Source of the DNA: DATLEX01 sp035525045
GTDB lineage: Bacteria; Acidobacteriota; Thermoanaerobaculia; Gp7-AA8
DNA length: 27,029 nucleotides
Assembly: GCA_035525045.1 (NCBI GenBank)
Contig: DATLEX010000329.1
Location: 1-27,029 of the forward strand
Reading direction: 5' to 3'
Part shown: positions 7,667 through 16,080 of the stretch, piece after piece
How the letters are laid out: each line of letters opens with the position of its first letter
Position numbering within the stretch: the stretch's first letter is position 1
The notes under the pieces: model-generated
What the model saw: the letters and a program-made list of their open reading frames with translations, nothing else
Told to the model about the DNA's origin: nothing
Database searches by the model: none
Translations under genes and position numbers: made by a program

Positions 7667-9382
7667 ATGAGCGTACGCCTCGGCGAGCTGCTGACGAAAG
7701 CGGGTCTGATCTCTCAGGATCAGCTCAAGGACGCCCTCAAGGTCCAGAAGGAGACGGGGGGGAAGCTCGGGGAGACCCTCATCAAGCTGGCCTTCGTGAC
7801 GGAGGAGGACATCACCGAGTGTCTCTCCCAGCAGTTCGGCGTCCCGTCGATCAATCTCGCCCACTTCGAGATCGACGCCAGCGTGATCAAGCTGATTCCG
7901 GCCGATGTGGCGCGCAAGTACAACATCCTGCCGGTGAACAAGACCGGCGCCACGATCACCATCGCCATGGCCGATCCGACGAACGTCTTCGCCATGGACG
8001 ACATCAAGTTCATGACCGGCTACAACGTGGAGCCGGTGGTGGCCTCGGAGCTGGGGATCAAGGCGGCCATCGACAACTACTACGGGTCGACCTCCTCGCT
8101 GGAGCTGAAGAAGGTGATGGAGGACCTCCAGCAGACCGAGTCGGCGGACCTGGAGGTACTGGAGGAGGAAGAGGAGCTCGACGTCGAGGCGCTGGCCGAG
8201 GGGGCGGAGGAAGCGCCGGTGGTCAAGCTGTGCAACCTGATCCTGACCGACGCCATCAAGCGGGGGGCTTCCGACATCCACATCGAGCCGTATGAGAAGG
8301 AGTACCGGGTGCGGTTCCGGATCGACGGGACGCTGTACGAGATCATGAACCCGCCGCTGAAGCTGCGCGACTCGATCACTTCGCGCATGAAGATCCTCTC
8401 CAAGCTCGACATCTCCGAGAAGCGCCTTCCGCAGGACGGCCGCATCAAGCTGAAGATGAAGCTCAACGAGAAGAACAAGGAGCTCGACTTCCGCGTCTCG
8501 GTGCTGCCCACGCTCTTCGGCGAGAAGATCGTCATGCGTCTCCTGGACAAGGACAACCTCATGCTGGACATGACCAGGCTGGGGTTCGAGCCGGAGTCGC
8601 TGGCGAAGTTCGAGGAAGCCATCTTCAAGCCTTGGGGGATGGTGCTGGTCACCGGGCCCACCGGGTCGGGGAAGACGAACACGCTCTACTCGGCGCTCTC
8701 GAAGGTGAACTCGCCGGAAGTGAACATCATGACGGCCGAGGACCCGGTGGAGTTCAACCTGCCGGGGATCAACCAGGTGCAGATGAAGGAGTCCATCGGG
8801 CTGAACTTCGCCGCCACGCTGCGCTCGTTCCTGCGGCAGGACCCGAACATCATCCTGGTGGGCGAGATCCGCGACTTCGAGACGGCGGAGATCGCCATCA
8901 AGGCCGCGCTCACCGGGCACCTCGTCCTCTCCACCCTTCACACCAACGACGCCCCCTCCACGATCAACCGCCTGATGAACATGGGCATCGAGCCGTTCCT
9001 GGTGGCCACCTCGGTGCAGCTCATCGCCGCCCAGCGGCTGGCCCGCCGCATCTGCAAGAACTGCAAGGAGGCGGTGGAGGTGGCGCCGCAGGCCCTGATC
9101 AACCTCGGCTTCAAGAAGGAAGAGATGGGCACCTTCACCGTTTACAAGGGGCGGGGCTGCGAGAAGTGCAACAACACCGGCTACAAGGGGCGGGTCGGTC
9201 TGGTCGAGGTCATGGTCATCGACGACGACCTGCGCGAGCTGATCCTCTCCGGGGGGACGGCCATCGACATCAAGAAAAGAGCGGCCGAAAACGGCATGAT
9301 CAGCCTCCGGCGCTCCGGTTTGGTTAAAATCAAGGACGGAATCACCACGATCGAGGAAGTCGTTCGGGAGACAGTCCTGTAA
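7667..9382 (+). CDS. pilB: type IV pilus assembly ATPase PilB
   Basis: A 571-residue hexameric ATPase that drives pilus extension at the cytoplasmic side of the inner membrane. The N-terminus is an MshEN-like domain with two units, RLGELLTKAGLISQDQLKDA (from residue 4) and KLGETLIKLAFVTEEDI, a type known to bind c-di-GMP in related ATPases. The N2 and ATPase domains follow. Walker A GPTGSGKTN is at 330-338, with Asn where many PilB have Thr, as I recall for Myxococcus-type proteins. MTAEDPVEF, VGEIRDFETAEIA (Walker B region) and LSTLHTNDAPSTI follow. Four cysteines (C463, C466, C498, C501) form the usual metal site. An acidic linker lies at about 160-185. It is the first gene of pilB-pilT-pilC-pilS. 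Confidence 0.96.
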   Translation: MSVRLGELLTKAGLISQDQLKDALKVQKETGGKLGETLIKLAFVTEEDITECLSQQFGVPSINLAHFEIDASVIKLIPADVARKYNILPVNKTGATITIAMADPTNVFAMDDIKFMTGYNVEPVVASELGIKAAIDNYYGSTSSLELKKVMEDLQQTESADLEVLEEEEELDVEALAEGAEEAPVVKLCNLILTDAIKRGASDIHIEPYEKEYRVRFRIDGTLYEIMNPPLKLRDSITSRMKILSKLDISEKRLPQDGRIKLKMKLNEKNKELDFRVSVLPTLFGEKIVMRLLDKDNLMLDMTRLGFEPESLAKFEEAIFKPWGMVLVTGPTGSGKTNTLYSALSKVNSPEVNIMTAEDPVEFNLPGINQVQMKESIGLNFAATLRSFLRQDPNIILVGEIRDFETAEIAIKAALTGHLVLSTLHTNDAPSTINRLMNMGIEPFLVATSVQLIAAQRLARRICKNCKEAVEVAPQALINLGFKKEEMGTFTVYKGRGCEKCNNTGYKGRVGLVEVMVIDDDLRELILSGGTAIDIKKRAAENGMISLRRSGLVKIKDGITTIEEVVRETVL

Positions 9383-9383
9383 C

Positions 9384-9404
9384 GGCTCTCGGGAGCCGAG
9401 AGCC
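9384..9404. repeat. small hairpin built of GAGAGCC-type heptamers
   Basis: Perfect 9-base arms GGCTCTCGG and CCGAGAGCC around GAG. The 21 bases also divide into three heptamers (GGCTCTC, GGGAGCC, GAGAGCC). It starts one base after the pilB stop, and the pilT ribosome site (AGGAGAG) follows directly. Confidence 0.8.
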
Positions 9405-9415
9405 AGGAGAGATCA

Positions 9416-10537
9416 ATGCCCGTTACTTTGCACCAATTGCTGAAGACCATGGTCGAGCGTGGGGGGAGCGATCTGCACGTCACCACGAACTCCCCCCCGC
9501 AGATCCGCATCGACGGGAAGCTCGTGCCGCTCGACATGCCGGCGCTGACCGCGCCGGAGACCAAGCAACTGGCCTACTCGGTCCTCACGGACGCCCAGAA
9601 GCACCGCTTCGAGGAGAATCTCGAGCTCGACCTCTCCTTCGGGATCAAGGGGCTGGCGCGGTTCCGGGCCAACATCTTCAACCAGCGCGGCGCCACCGCG
9701 GCCGTCTACCGGCAGATCCCCTACGAGATCCTCGGGTTCAAGGAGCTGGGTCTTCCCGTGGTGGTCGAGGAGATCTGCGCCAAGCCGCGCGGGCTGGTCC
9801 TGGTCACCGGCCCCACCGGCTCGGGGAAGTCCACCACGCTGGCGGCCATGATCGACAAGATCAACCGCGAGACGCACCAGCACATCATCACCATCGAGGA
9901 CCCGGTGGAGTTCCTCCACCAGCACAAGAACTGCGTGGTGAACCAGCGGGAGCTGCACGCCGACACGCACTCGTTCGCCAACTCCCTCAAGTCGGCCCTC
10001 CGCCAGGACCCCGACGTGGTGCTCATCGGCGAGATGCGCGACCTGGAGACCATCGAGTCCGCGCTGCGCATCGCCGAGACGGGCCACCTCACCTTCGGGA
10101 CGCTGCACACCAACTCCGCCGCCCAGACCATCAACCGCGTGGTGGACGTCTTCCCGGCGCACCAGCAGCCCCAGATCCGCGCCCAGCTCTCGTTCGTGCT
10201 GGAAGGGATCATGTGCCAGGCCCTCCTCCCCAAGGCCAACGGGAAGGGGCGGGCCATGGCCATGGAGATCCTCGTGCCGAACGCGGCTATCCGCAACCTG
10301 ATCCGCGAGGACAAGGTCCACCAGATCTATTCGATGATGCAGACCGGCCAGGCCAAGTACGGGATGCAGACGTTCAACCAGTCGCTGGCCACGCTCTACT
10401 TCAAGAAGCACATCACCCTGCAGACGGCGCTGAGCCGCTCGTCGAATCCCGACGAGCTGCAGGAAATGATTTCCAGGGGAGCGGGAACGCTCAACCCCGC
10501 ACCGGCCGCCGGAGGAGCCAGGCCGCGGCCGGCCTAG
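9416..10537 (+). CDS. pilT: type IV pilus retraction ATPase PilT
   Basis: A 373-residue ATPase that powers pilus retraction and twitching motility. Motifs: N-terminal GGSDLHVTTNSPPQIRIDGK, Walker A GPTGSGKST at 132-140, Asp box IITIEDPVEF, Walker B VVLIGEMRDLETIESAL, His box FGTLHTNSAAQTINRVVDVF, and the PilT-specific AIRNLIRE near residue 300. Length and motifs are those of PilT rather than PilU. It has a good ribosome site (AGGAGAG, 5-10 bases before ATG 9416). The last 25 residues are Ala/Pro-rich and not part of the core. A hairpin array begins three bases after its stop. Confidence 0.96.
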   Translation: MPVTLHQLLKTMVERGGSDLHVTTNSPPQIRIDGKLVPLDMPALTAPETKQLAYSVLTDAQKHRFEENLELDLSFGIKGLARFRANIFNQRGATAAVYRQIPYEILGFKELGLPVVVEEICAKPRGLVLVTGPTGSGKSTTLAAMIDKINRETHQHIITIEDPVEFLHQHKNCVVNQRELHADTHSFANSLKSALRQDPDVVLIGEMRDLETIESALRIAETGHLTFGTLHTNSAAQTINRVVDVFPAHQQPQIRAQLSFVLEGIMCQALLPKANGKGRAMAMEILVPNAAIRNLIREDKVHQIYSMMQTGQAKYGMQTFNQSLATLYFKKHITLQTALSRSSNPDELQEMISRGAGTLNPAPAAGGARPRPA

Positions 10538-10540
10538 ACA

Positions 10541-10576
10541 GGGCTCAGGGCTCAGGGCGACATCTGAGCCCTGAGC
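10541..10576. repeat. heptamer hairpin, GGGCTCA type
   Basis: Left arm 10543-10555 and right arm 10564-10576 are perfectly complementary over 13 bases around an 8-base loop. Each arm is about two GGGCTCA/TGAGCCC units. It lies three bases after the pilT stop. The pilC ribosome site GGAGGG follows at about 10586. Confidence 0.9.
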
Positions 10577-10594
10577 ACAGATTCGGAGGGAACC

Positions 10595-11797
<1,203 letters not shown>

Positions 11798-11817
11798 GGT
11801 CAACGAAAAGAGCGATT

Positions 11818-11889
11818 GGGGCTCAGGGCTTCGGGGCTCGGAGGACTGTGGCTTCGTCCCTCTGAGCCCTGAGCCCTGAGCCCCGAGCC
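11818..11889. repeat. heptamer hairpin, GGGCTCA/TGAGCCC type
   Basis: Left arm 11818-11845 holds imperfect units (GGGGCTC, AGGGCTT, CGGGGCT). Right arm 11862-11889 holds three CTGAGCC units and one CCGAGCC. The arms pair imperfectly across a loop of about 17 bases. It lies between pilC and the pilS-like gene, 20 bases after the pilC stop, and is of the same family as 10541, 22935 and 26753. Confidence 0.9.
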
Positions 11890-11908
11890 CTGTCTCGACC
11901 TCACAGCC

Positions 11909-13585
11909 ATGTCCACGATGCCCACCGACGCCCGGATGCTCATCGCCGTCCGGGTCATCGTCGTGACCACGCTGCTGCTCGTCACGCTGATCATCCAGTA
12001 CACCGTCACCGAGATCCTCCCCATCAACTACCTCTACCTGGTGGCGGGGCTGACCTACTTCCTCACCCTGGTCTACATCGCCATGGCCAAGGTCATCCGC
12101 TCCCGGGAGATCAACCTGCTGATGCAGATCGGCGGCGACCTGGTGGTGGAGACGCTGCTGGTCTACTTCACCGGCGGCCTCGATTCGCCCTTCTCGTTTC
12201 TCTACCTCGTCTCCATCATCACCGCGTCGATCCTGCTCTACCGGCGCGGAGGCCTGCTGGCCGCCTCCGGCGCCGTCATCCTCTACGGCGGCCTCGGCGA
12301 TCTGATGTATTACGGCATCCTTCCCCTGCCCGAGCAGACCTGGTTCATCCCCACGCCCTGGACCTCCTCCCGCCTCTACTTCAACATGGCCACGAACTTC
12401 GCCGGCTTCTACGCCACGGCCCTCCTCACCTCGATCGTCTCGGAGAAGCTGCAGAAGACCTTCAAGGAGCTCGACGCCAACCGGCAGAACCTGGCCGAGC
12501 TCCGGGCCCTCAACCAGAACGTCATCGAGTCCGTCCCCTCCGGGCTGATCACCATCTCCACGCACGGCTCGGCCTCCTTCATCAACCCCGCCGGATGCCA
12601 GATCCTGCAGAGACAGCCGCAGGAAGTTCTCGGCCGTCACGTCACCGAGCTCGGCTTCTTCGACATCGACGAGTGGACCGAAGTGCGGGCGGGGCTGGCC
12701 AGGGGCATGCTCATCCGGCGGGAGAGAGAGCTCGACACGACGGACCCCCCGCGGACCATCGGCTTCGCCGTCACTCCGCTGCAGACGCTCGACGGAAAGG
12801 CGTCGGGCTACACGCTCATCTTCCAGGACCTCACCGACGTCAAGAAGCTGGAGGCGGAAGTGCGCCTGAAGGACCGGATGGCCGCCGTCGGCGAGCTCTC
12901 GGCCGGCATCGCCCATGAGATCCGGAACCCTCTGGCGGCCATCGCCGGATCGGTGCAGGTCCTCAAGAGCTCGAAGTCCCTCACCCCGCAGGAAGAACGG
13001 CTGATGTCGATCGTGCTCAAGGAGTCGGAGCGGCTCAACAAGACGATCGCCGACTTTCTCCGTTTCGTCCGGCCGCAGGAGAGGCGCCCGGCCGAGTTCG
13101 ACGTGGCCGCCAGCCTGCACGAGACGCTCGATCTGCTGGGCAATTCTCCCGAGCTGCAGAACCACGAGATCCGCCGGGAGATCGCCCCTCCGTCGTTCAA
13201 CATGATCGGCGACGCCGACCAGATCCGGCAGGTCTTCTGGAACCTGGTCCGCAACGCCGTCCAGGCCATGCCCTCCGGCGGCGTCCTGACGGTGCGGACC
13301 GAGGTCGAGGACGGCGACTACCGCATCGTCTTCACCGACAGCGGCCGCGGCATGTCGCAGGCCGACCTCGAGCGGATCTTTCAGCCGTTCCGGACGAACT
13401 TCCCCTCCGGGACCGGCCTGGGCATGGCCATCTCCTACCGCATCGTGCAGGAGCACGGCGGGCGCATCGAGGTCGACTCGAGGGAGGGGCTGGGGACCAG
13501 GATCAGCGTCGTGCTGCCGGCGCCCTCGGTTCACTCCGAGCAGAGCGAGGATTCGACGGATCGGCGGCGATCCGCCCTCCACTGA
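11909..13585 (+). CDS. pilS: PilS-like membrane histidine kinase
   Basis: A 558-residue sensor kinase. The N-terminal 180 residues hold about six hydrophobic segments (for example VIVVTTLLLVTLIIQY and YLYLVAGLTYFLTLVYIAMA) as in PilS. A PAS domain follows at about 195-310, then HisKA with GELSAGIAHEIRNPLAA (phospho-acceptor H336). The HATPase_c domain carries NLVRNAVQAMPSGG, DSGRGMSQ and GTGLGMAISYRIV. In other species PilS phosphorylates PilR to control sigma-54 pilA transcription. Its gene follows pilC, but the next gene is ruvB and no NtrC-type regulator or pilin gene is in the window. The last 20 residues (after about 540) are encoded by a palindromic repeat and look added. The name rests on topology and position. 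Confidence 0.88.
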   Translation: MSTMPTDARMLIAVRVIVVTTLLLVTLIIQYTVTEILPINYLYLVAGLTYFLTLVYIAMAKVIRSREINLLMQIGGDLVVETLLVYFTGGLDSPFSFLYLVSIITASILLYRRGGLLAASGAVILYGGLGDLMYYGILPLPEQTWFIPTPWTSSRLYFNMATNFAGFYATALLTSIVSEKLQKTFKELDANRQNLAELRALNQNVIESVPSGLITISTHGSASFINPAGCQILQRQPQEVLGRHVTELGFFDIDEWTEVRAGLARGMLIRRERELDTTDPPRTIGFAVTPLQTLDGKASGYTLIFQDLTDVKKLEAEVRLKDRMAAVGELSAGIAHEIRNPLAAIAGSVQVLKSSKSLTPQEERLMSIVLKESERLNKTIADFLRFVRPQERRPAEFDVAASLHETLDLLGNSPELQNHEIRREIAPPSFNMIGDADQIRQVFWNLVRNAVQAMPSGGVLTVRTEVEDGDYRIVFTDSGRGMSQADLERIFQPFRTNFPSGTGLGMAISYRIVQEHGGRIEVDSREGLGTRISVVLPAPSVHSEQSEDSTDRRRSALH

Positions 13586-13602
13586 TCCCTCGCTCCGCTC
13601 GG
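13536..13602. repeat. palindromic repeat (CCTCGCTCCGCTCGG type)
   Basis: CCGAGCAGAGCGAGG at 13536-13550 and CCTCGCTCCGCTCGG at 13588-13602 are complementary at 14 of 15 positions. A second inverted pair, CGGATC and GATCCG, lies between them. The first arm codes for the pilS tail; the second arm lies two bases after its stop and 14 before the ruvB GTG. It is a different family from the heptamer arrays. Confidence 0.75.
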
Positions 13603-13616
13603 GATAAACTGGACAG

Positions 13617-14639
13617 GTGGAAGAGCGCCTCCTCACCGCCACCGCCGAGCCCGACGACATCCAGACCGAGCTTTCCCTCCGCCCCAAAAGGCTGAAGGAG
13701 TACATCGGCCAGCAGAAGGTCAAGGCCAACCTGGACATCTCCCTCGAGGCCGCCCGCCGCCGCGGCGAGCCGCTCGACCACGTCCTGCTGTTCGGCCCTC
13801 CCGGCCTGGGGAAGACCACCCTGGCGAACATCATCGCCAACGAGATGGAGGCCAGGATCCGCACCACCTCCGGCCCGGCGCTGGAGAAGCCGGGGGATCT
13901 GGTGGCCATCGTCACCAATCTGGAGCCGGGTGAGACGCTCTTCATCGACGAGATCCACCGCCTCCCTGCGCCGGTGGAGGAAGTGCTCTACTCGGCGATG
14001 GAGGACTTTTACGTCGACGTGGTGATCGGGCAGGGACCGGCCGCCCGGACCCTCAAGGTGGAGGTGCCGCGCTTCACGCTCATCGGCGCCACGACGCGGG
14101 CCGGGCTTCTGACCGCGCCGCTGCGGGCGCGCTTCGGGATCGTGCACCGCCTCGACTTCTACGACGTCGGATCGCTGGAGATCATCGTGCGCCGGTCGTC
14201 GGAGATCCTGGACATCCCCATCAGCGCCGACGGGGCGACGGAGATCGCACGTCGCTCCCGCGGAACGCCGCGCATCGCCAACCGCCTCCTGCGCCGCGTC
14301 CGCGACTACGCCCAGGTGAAGCGCGAAGGGAAGATCGACGTGGAGATCGCGCGGGAGGCGCTGCACATGCTCGAAGTCGACGACTACGGCCTCGACGACG
14401 TCGACCGCAAGCTGTTGACCGCCATCATCGAGCGCTTCGGCGGCGGCCCCGTGGGACTCAACGCCCTCGGCTCCTCCATCGCCGAGGACCGCGGCACCAT
14501 CGAAGACCTCTACGAACCCTACCTCATCCAGATCGGCTTCCTGCAGCGCACCCCCCGCGGCCGCGTGGCCAGCCAGCTCGCCTACGACCACCTCGGCTAC
14601 AAGCCGGGCGCGCGGAGGAAGCAGGATGAGCTGTTCTAG
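13617..14639 (+). CDS. ruvB: Holliday junction branch migration ATPase RuvB
   Basis: A 340-residue AAA+ motor that, with RuvA, drives branch migration of Holliday junctions in recombination repair. Features: LRPKRLKEYIGQQKVKANL, Walker A GPPGLGKT at residues 60-67, Walker B LFIDEIHRL, sensor IGATTRAG, arginine-finger region LRARFG, and the C-terminal winged helix ending GFLQRTPRGRVASQLAYDHL. The length is normal for the family. The start is GTG 13617, before MEERLLTATA; a possible site AACTGGACAGG is weak. ruvA and ruvC are not adjacent. It sits between pilus and polysaccharide genes, which looks like a chance operon join. A heptamer hairpin begins inside its TAG stop. Confidence 0.96.
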   Translation: MEERLLTATAEPDDIQTELSLRPKRLKEYIGQQKVKANLDISLEAARRRGEPLDHVLLFGPPGLGKTTLANIIANEMEARIRTTSGPALEKPGDLVAIVTNLEPGETLFIDEIHRLPAPVEEVLYSAMEDFYVDVVIGQGPAARTLKVEVPRFTLIGATTRAGLLTAPLRARFGIVHRLDFYDVGSLEIIVRRSSEILDIPISADGATEIARRSRGTPRIANRLLRRVRDYAQVKREGKIDVEIAREALHMLEVDDYGLDDVDRKLLTAIIERFGGGPVGLNALGSSIAEDRGTIEDLYEPYLIQIGFLQRTPRGRVASQLAYDHLGYKPGARRKQDELF

Positions 14640-16080
14640 CCGGAAGCGGGAAGCCGGAAGCAGACCAATCCTCCTGCGGCTTCCCGCTTCCGGCTTCCCG
14701 CTTCCGGCTCTGAAAGCCTCGATCCTGATTCTGACGGCGGTCGTGTGGGGCGTCGCCGTCGCCGCGACCGCCGCCGAGAACCCGTACGAGCGGGCGGAGA
14801 CGCTCGCCGCACAGCGCCGGTTCTCGCTCGCCGAGGCCGAGTACCGCTACGCGCTGCGGCAAAGGCCGCGCGACTGGCGCCTGCGCCTCGGCCTAGCGCG
14901 CGTGATCCTGTGGGACGGCCGTTACCGCGAGGCGGAGCGTCATTTCGCGGCCCTCCTCGCCGAGAGGCCGCGGGACCCGGCGGTCCTCCTCGGCCATGCG
15001 CAGGCGGCCTACTGGTCGGGCGACTACCGCGGCGCCACGGCGCGCTATCGCCGCCTCCTGGCCGTCGATCCCCAGCATGCCGAGGCCCGGAAGGTGCTCG
15101 GCGACCTGGCCGCTCTCTCCGCGCCGCGATACGAGATCGCCGGCACGCACCGCGACGACTCCCAGCCGTACCGTCTCTCCGGCATGCGGGCGGTCTTCTC
15201 GTACTTTTCCGATCCACTGACGAGGTGGGACGTACGAGGCTCCGCCGGCAGCGCCCGCGGAGGAGGATCGGCGCTGGGATCGCTGGGCGCCGGCGTCAGC
15301 ATCGGCGTCCCGGCATTGCGGGCCGGGATCGAAGGGTGGGCCGGGCAGTTCCGCTTTCCTGACGGAGCCACGGACGTGGTCGGGGAGCTGTCGGTGCGCA
15401 GAACGCTGCCGCTGCGCAGCGCGGTGGTGGCGTCGATCGAGAAGAGGCCGCTGCTGATGACCGCCGGCTCGGTCGATGCGCACGTCACGGCCAGGCAAAC
15501 TACGCTGACGTGGCGTCGCGATCCCACCGAGCGATGGCTGGCGGCGGTCAACGCGCACATCGTGGAGTATTCCGATGGCAATCGCGGATGGGGGGCCGAC
15601 GCCTGGGCCGTCGCGCCGATCGTTTCGACGCCGCGATTCAACCTGCGGGGCGGTTTCTCCGCGGCCTGGCGCGACACGGACGAGAATCGATTCCGCTTCA
15701 CCGCGTTCGAGTCGGAGCCGCTGCCCTCAGGCGGGTTCGCCTACCGCTTCACCGGAGTCTACGACCCCTACTGGACGCCGCACGAGCTGAGGGAGGGGCG
15801 GCTGGTCCTCGTCGCCGAGACCGCACGCCTGAAGGTGCAGGCCGACGCCGGGTACGCCCGCGACCGGGCCCTCGCCTTCAGCCCCCCCAGCGGGCCGGCG
15901 CCGGTCCCCCCCTTCACGTTCCCGATCATGATCGACCGCTCCTTCCGCCCGTGGCGGCTGGCGGCGGAGCTGACCGTGCCTGTCGGCGCGGGAATCGAGA
16001 TTCGTGCGCGCTACCGCCACGATGTGACCGTGTTCTACCGAGCGAATGAGATCGAAGCGAGCCTGGGCGGACGACTCTGA
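14626..16080 (+). CDS. TPR / outer-membrane beta-barrel protein, YaiO-like
   Basis: A 484-residue protein from ATG 14626, overlapping ruvB by 14 bases. A signal-like helix (residues about 31-47, then AATAA) precedes TPR repeats at about 52-160 (LARVILWDGRYREAERHF, then HAQAAYWSGDYRGATARY). About 320 residues of alternating strands rich in Tyr, Trp and Arg follow, fitting a beta-barrel. This resembles YaiO-family proteins and short relatives of PgaA/BcsC that export polysaccharide through the outer membrane. Residues 5-28 are encoded by the heptamer array, so the long n-region before the signal helix is odd. The only ordinary start before the helix is 14626; CTG codons at about 14674 or 14707 could be the real start. 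The next gene overlaps by 35 bases. Family assignment is by pattern only. Confidence 0.72.
   Translation: MSCSSRKREAGSRPILLRLPASGFPLPALKASILILTAVVWGVAVAATAAENPYERAETLAAQRRFSLAEAEYRYALRQRPRDWRLRLGLARVILWDGRYREAERHFAALLAERPRDPAVLLGHAQAAYWSGDYRGATARYRRLLAVDPQHAEARKVLGDLAALSAPRYEIAGTHRDDSQPYRLSGMRAVFSYFSDPLTRWDVRGSAGSARGGGSALGSLGAGVSIGVPALRAGIEGWAGQFRFPDGATDVVGELSVRRTLPLRSAVVASIEKRPLLMTAGSVDAHVTARQTTLTWRRDPTERWLAAVNAHIVEYSDGNRGWGADAWAVAPIVSTPRFNLRGGFSAAWRDTDENRFRFTAFESEPLPSGGFAYRFTGVYDPYWTPHELREGRLVLVAETARLKVQADAGYARDRALAFSPPSGPAPVPPFTFPIMIDRSFRPWRLAAELTVPVGAGIEIRARYRHDVTVFYRANEIEASLGGRL
14638..14709. repeat. heptamer hairpin, AGCCGGA/AGCGGGA type
   Basis: Left arm 14638-14658 has units AGCCGGA, AGCGGGA, AGCCGGA. 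Right arm 14689-14709 is its exact reverse complement over 21 bases. Further TCCCGCT bases extend the right side (14682-14688), and the spacer between the perfect arms is 30 bases. It starts inside the ruvB TAG stop and is in frame within the next ORF. Confidence 0.95.
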
